Positions 61,096 to 64,000 of a DNA stretch of 64,000 nt are shown here, piece by piece. The notes below the pieces were generated by a model that was given only the letters and a program-made list of their open reading frames with translations, had not been told where the DNA came from and did no database searches. The DNA is from SG-bin7 sp964498095 (lineage in GTDB: Bacteria; Bdellovibrionota; Bdellovibrionia; Bdellovibrionales; SG-bin7). The position numbers and the translations under genes are program-made. Positions within the stretch are counted from its first letter, which is position 1. Each line of letters begins with the position of its first letter. The stretch is taken from the NCBI GenBank assembly GCA_964498095.1, contig CAZCFY010000019.1, positions 1 through 64,000 of the forward strand, in the 5' to 3' direction.

Positions 61096-64000
61096 CTAAC
61101 CTTGGCAGTACCACTCGCTGTATAAATTATGGTTGAAAAATCGCGAAAACCAGCTTGGCAATTCGTAGCGAGAAATTTCGATTAATCTTTCGCCTTCTAA
61201 AACTCGACCGTCCCTAACCATTGCCACACCCAAACAATGCATGGCTTCGCTCAATGTCTCGCGGCCCACGGCCTGAATGTTTTGCTTCCATTGAGGATGT
61301 TTTGAAAAAGTATTGCGCAAGATCGATTCTAGCGCCTTGTCTGTTTCCAGTTCCAATTTAAAATAGTCGGTTCCGGGATCATAGATCCGTAAGAGGTCTG
61401 CAAAAGTTATCATGGGCGACCTTAAGCCTTTATTATTAAGAGCCCATTTCGCGGTCCACAACTTTTTTTGAGCAATGTTTAACACGAGGTAAGGAACGGT
61501 CTTATAAAGCTCATAGGCTTCGGGCGAGCGATCGCCTGACTCCCAAATACCGGCAATCTCTGCGAGACGGTCATAGACAATTTTATTATCACGATTTTTT
61601 GCCGGTAGATCCTCGTTTTCCATTTTGGGTGTTTTAGTTGGCGGAGCCAAGTTGGTCGCCGCCAGTTGGGTCTTAGAAGTTTTGTTCTCATCGGGGTAAA
61701 AAAACCGGTAAGCTTGTAGCATGTTCCAAGTAAAGTACATGGCTTTTTCAGAGTGCGGCCCTAGCTTGCCTTGTTGAGGTTTCGCGAATACGTTCATTCC
61801 GCTGGGAGCGCCAAAATTACCGTCTTGACCATAGGGAGAAGCTCCTAGCCGAAAACCTAATTTTTCGTGAGCGATGCCGGCATTGAATATGAGTGAATAA
61901 TAACCATGGTCCATGGCATTCATATAGAGTCGGCTCTGAAAGCCAATTTCGCCTTTGATCCCGGTCCAATCCGTCAGCTTGTAAATATCAAAGGGCTTGT
62001 TTACGTCAACCATGAGTCCCCACTCGCGCTTGATATCAAGATCGGGGGCTAGCAGGGTTACTTGATTGCCGCGAACGAGAGCGTTAAAATCAGAATTAAA
62101 ATAATACATGCCGGTCAGCGAAATATCTACTCCACTCTCGTGTTCTGTGCCAGCAAGGGGACGCGCCTGAAACCCAACGCCACTTTGAAAGTGACCGCTT
62201 TTATAGTTGTCACCCAGGCCTTCAACAACAATACGCAATTTGGGATTAAGTTCATATTTTATGGCAATTCGCCCTGATTGGTAGCTGGGAACGTTTTGAT
62301 CAAGGGCCGTATTTTTTCCGTGAACCTGCATGAGCATTACCTCGTAAATGAATCTTCCCCAGGCAGCGGCGATATCAATGCCAGTTTCAAAGCCCTTTTG
62401 CTGTGTCTCATCGGTATTAAAATGAATAGGTATGTCCTCTCCATATTTTTTTGTGACAAGGTCAACTTTAGTAACTTTAAGCTCATCGGAGTATTTTTTA
62501 GCGTCTCTTGTGGCCTCATCGAGGTATTGAGGTTCTTTGAGTGGTATGGTTACAAACAGCATCCCTGTCGTAACATTTCTCCGTGATTGAAAGTTGTGAT
62601 TGTCATGCCCCATCATCGCACTGTAAACTGTTTTGAAACCTATGATAATTTTATTAGGTTTACGAATTTGAAAACCAAATTCAAGGTCTAACGAATCAGC
62701 GTCGTCAGTTATTACCGTAGATCCAAAATATCGACCTTCACCAAAGAATTCAAAAGTGTATTTAGACTCGCCGTAAATTTTATCTAGAAAAGGTAGGAAC
62801 TGCGGAATACTTTCAATTACCTGCGCGGTAAATCCGGCTCTGATAATGTAACCTAGAAGTAACCCCGGGTTATCTTTTTCCGGGGGTCGAATACGGCGCA
62901 GCAGCGGCCAGTGCGGATTATTCGCTGAGGTCTGCTTAATGACGTCAGCTTCAAAATCATTATTACCAGATAATTTTATGAGGTCGTATTCAAAGTAAAC
63001 GTTTGAACGATATTTTAATGGATCGCGCGCATTCCAGCGAAAACCCGCCGACTTAAAGGTATGCTTGTCGCAATGGGAGCTCTCATTACAATCTGTCCCG
63101 CTCTTGTCAGTAAAATCAGAGTACTGATGGCGGGCAAACACATAGCTGTCGCCGATCTTAAATTTAACTGTAGTCATCTGATTGGTTGTAAGTCTGCCGT
63201 TGTTAAAATAGGTAATGTCCGTGTCGGTTTCTAGTAAAATTCTTTCGCGCCAAAATTCTGGCAGATTTTTTTCGCCAAATAGTAGGGCCAGTGAATCTAC
63301 TATTCCTTTAATTTCGACACTCGTTCCCTGTGTCACGGATGCGGGGTCTGGATTTTGATAGCGGCTGCCGTAGCCCAGAGTACCTTCCGCAAGTTTTAGG
63401 GATTCGAGAAATCGGCTTTTAAGGGCATCAAAAATAGTTTCAGAGTTACTGGGCTCGGATGATTCCTTAAAAAATCCCTGTGATATTGCAGTAACTTCTT
63501 TCTTCCGCGCGAAATCCTTAAGTTGTTGTTGCGCTAAGCGAGCGCCAGGGTCGAAATTAAGTTTACTTTCAAGGTACTGTTTCCTTAATGTCTCTTGTTC
63601 CGTCGCCTCTTGAAAAGTGTGAAACCTATTTTTGAAGGTGGCGCGAGCTCTAACATTTATTTTCGAGTAAATCTCAGCGAAGTGTTCGGCAACCTTTAAT
63701 CTCACCAACGATTCCAGATCTATTTTGTTTTCAGGCAGACACAAATCACGCTTTATCAGAAATGTGTACTGGTGGACATTGTCTTCAATGGCCTGAACAT
63801 AAAGTGCAGTTAGGGCAATTTGTTGAACTTCATTCTCGCTGGGGACATCATTTACAATTTGCACCTTTGTCTTTTGTAATTCAAATTTGGCAGCACCATC
63901 GAAGCCATAACTTGTGCGCGCAAATTCGCGTTCGGCGCGAATTTGACATTCCCGCTCAATACCTTGATCTTCTGCAAAGGCGGATGAACATGAGAAGCCA
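61096..64000 (-). CDS. Large exported protein, cut by the window end (5' end missing)
   Basis: The frame is open from 61096 to the last base, so the true start lies beyond the window; the GTG at 63864 would only be an internal start. The first visible residues read GFSCSSAFA then ED, which looks like the end of a signal peptide. About 968 residues are visible. They include a helical region (about 25-150), then a long beta-rich part with many aromatic and charged alternations (SYVFARHQYSDF, AGFRWNARDPLKYR), like an outer-membrane barrel, and a helical C-terminal part (about 745-968). I do not recognise the family. Confidence 0.7.
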   Translation of the reverse strand, partial: GFSCSSAFAEDQGIERECQIRAEREFARTSYGFDGAAKFELQKTKVQIVNDVPSENEVQQIALTALYVQAIEDNVHQYTFLIKRDLCLPENKIDLESLVRLKVAEHFAEIYSKINVRARATFKNRFHTFQEATEQETLRKQYLESKLNFDPGARLAQQQLKDFARKKEVTAISQGFFKESSEPSNSETIFDALKSRFLESLKLAEGTLGYGSRYQNPDPASVTQGTSVEIKGIVDSLALLFGEKNLPEFWRERILLETDTDITYFNNGRLTTNQMTTVKFKIGDSYVFARHQYSDFTDKSGTDCNESSHCDKHTFKSAGFRWNARDPLKYRSNVYFEYDLIKLSGNNDFEADVIKQTSANNPHWPLLRRIRPPEKDNPGLLLGYIIRAGFTAQVIESIPQFLPFLDKIYGESKYTFEFFGEGRYFGSTVITDDADSLDLEFGFQIRKPNKIIIGFKTVYSAMMGHDNHNFQSRRNVTTGMLFVTIPLKEPQYLDEATRDAKKYSDELKVTKVDLVTKKYGEDIPIHFNTDETQQKGFETGIDIAAAWGRFIYEVMLMQVHGKNTALDQNVPSYQSGRIAIKYELNPKLRIVVEGLGDNYKSGHFQSGVGFQARPLAGTEHESGVDISLTGMYYFNSDFNALVRGNQVTLLAPDLDIKREWGLMVDVNKPFDIYKLTDWTGIKGEIGFQSRLYMNAMDHGYYSLIFNAGIAHEKLGFRLGASPYGQDGNFGAPSGMNVFAKPQQGKLGPHSEKAMYFTWNMLQAYRFFYPDENKTSKTQLAATNLAPPTKTPKMENEDLPAKNRDNKIVYDRLAEIAGIWESGDRSPEAYELYKTVPYLVLNIAQKKLWTAKWALNNKGLRSPMITFADLLRIYDPGTDYFKLELETDKALESILRNTFSKHPQWKQNIQAVGRETLSEAMHCLGVAMVRDGRVLEGERLIEISRYELPSWFSRFFNHNLYSEWYCQG

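Overview
The window looks like a chromosome segment from a motile, Gram-negative, diderm bacterium of the Bdellovibrio type (Bdellovibrionota/deltaproteobacterial relatives). That placement is inferred from gene content: a fused flagellar supercluster with FlhF/FlhG and a FliA-type sigma factor, sigma-54 control of flagellar operons, an Mla lipid-transport operon, many outer-membrane barrels and lipoproteins, and a partial Tad (Flp) pilus set. No phage, insertion sequence, CRISPR array or rRNA was found. Gene packing is very tight, with many 1-14 nt overlaps, TTG/GTG starts, and convergent genes that share stop-codon bases.

Layout. 1-4.0 kb: a possible gene tail, trmFO, a DciA-like DUF721 gene, an anchored hypothetical protein and an outer-membrane barrel. 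4.1-7.8 kb (minus strand): lipoprotein-mlaE-mlaF-mlaD plus an M23 peptidase. 8.0-34.5 kb (plus strand): the flagellar block. It starts with a TPR protein and a receiver-less sigma-54 activator, then flgB-flgC-fliE-fliF-fliG-fliH-fliI-fliJ-(MotE-like)-fliK-flgD-flgE. A hairpin and a near-perfect sigma-54 promoter follow, then fliL-M-N-O-P-Q-R-flhB-flhA-flhF-flhG and fliA. 34.6-40.5 kb: a CheB-like methylesterase, a barrel protein and a large zinc metalloprotease split by a frame change. 40.5-45.0 kb: rpoH with a histone-H1-like tail, a PHA-granule-type small protein, hisS and aspS. 45.0-55.9 kb: a small gene with a sigma-28 promoter, a receiver-kinase hybrid with a CpaC secretin and a CpaF ATPase, a secreted Met/Gly/Ala-repeat protein with a sigma-28 promoter, an amidohydrolase, and the Flp pilin/TadE/CpaB-like operon. 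56-64 kb: folD, a lytic transglycosylase, gcvT-gcvH, tRNA-Leu(UAG), a small secreted protein and a large exported protein cut by the window end.

How it fits together. The sigma-54 activator lies in an operon preceded by a sigma-54-like promoter, so it may activate itself together with the rod/MS-ring genes, and then the fliL export/switch operon, which ends in fliA. FliA in turn has two well-matched candidate promoters in this window, in front of the 182-residue protein gene and the Met/Gly/Ala-repeat protein gene. Both are therefore candidate late motility genes of unknown function, and the repeat protein is the most interesting uncharacterised item here. Other points for a second look are an FlhF whose GTPase motifs are degenerate next to an FlhG lacking the usual activator helix, the split metalloprotease, two ribosome-binding sites buried in hairpins, and a very small membrane protein in the Tad operon.

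No gene-free stretch exceeds 300 bases. The longest gaps are 125-299 (no recognisable feature), 7824-8077 (promoter and palindrome), 23076-23303 (hairpin, repeats, promoter) and 60464-60643 (nothing identified).
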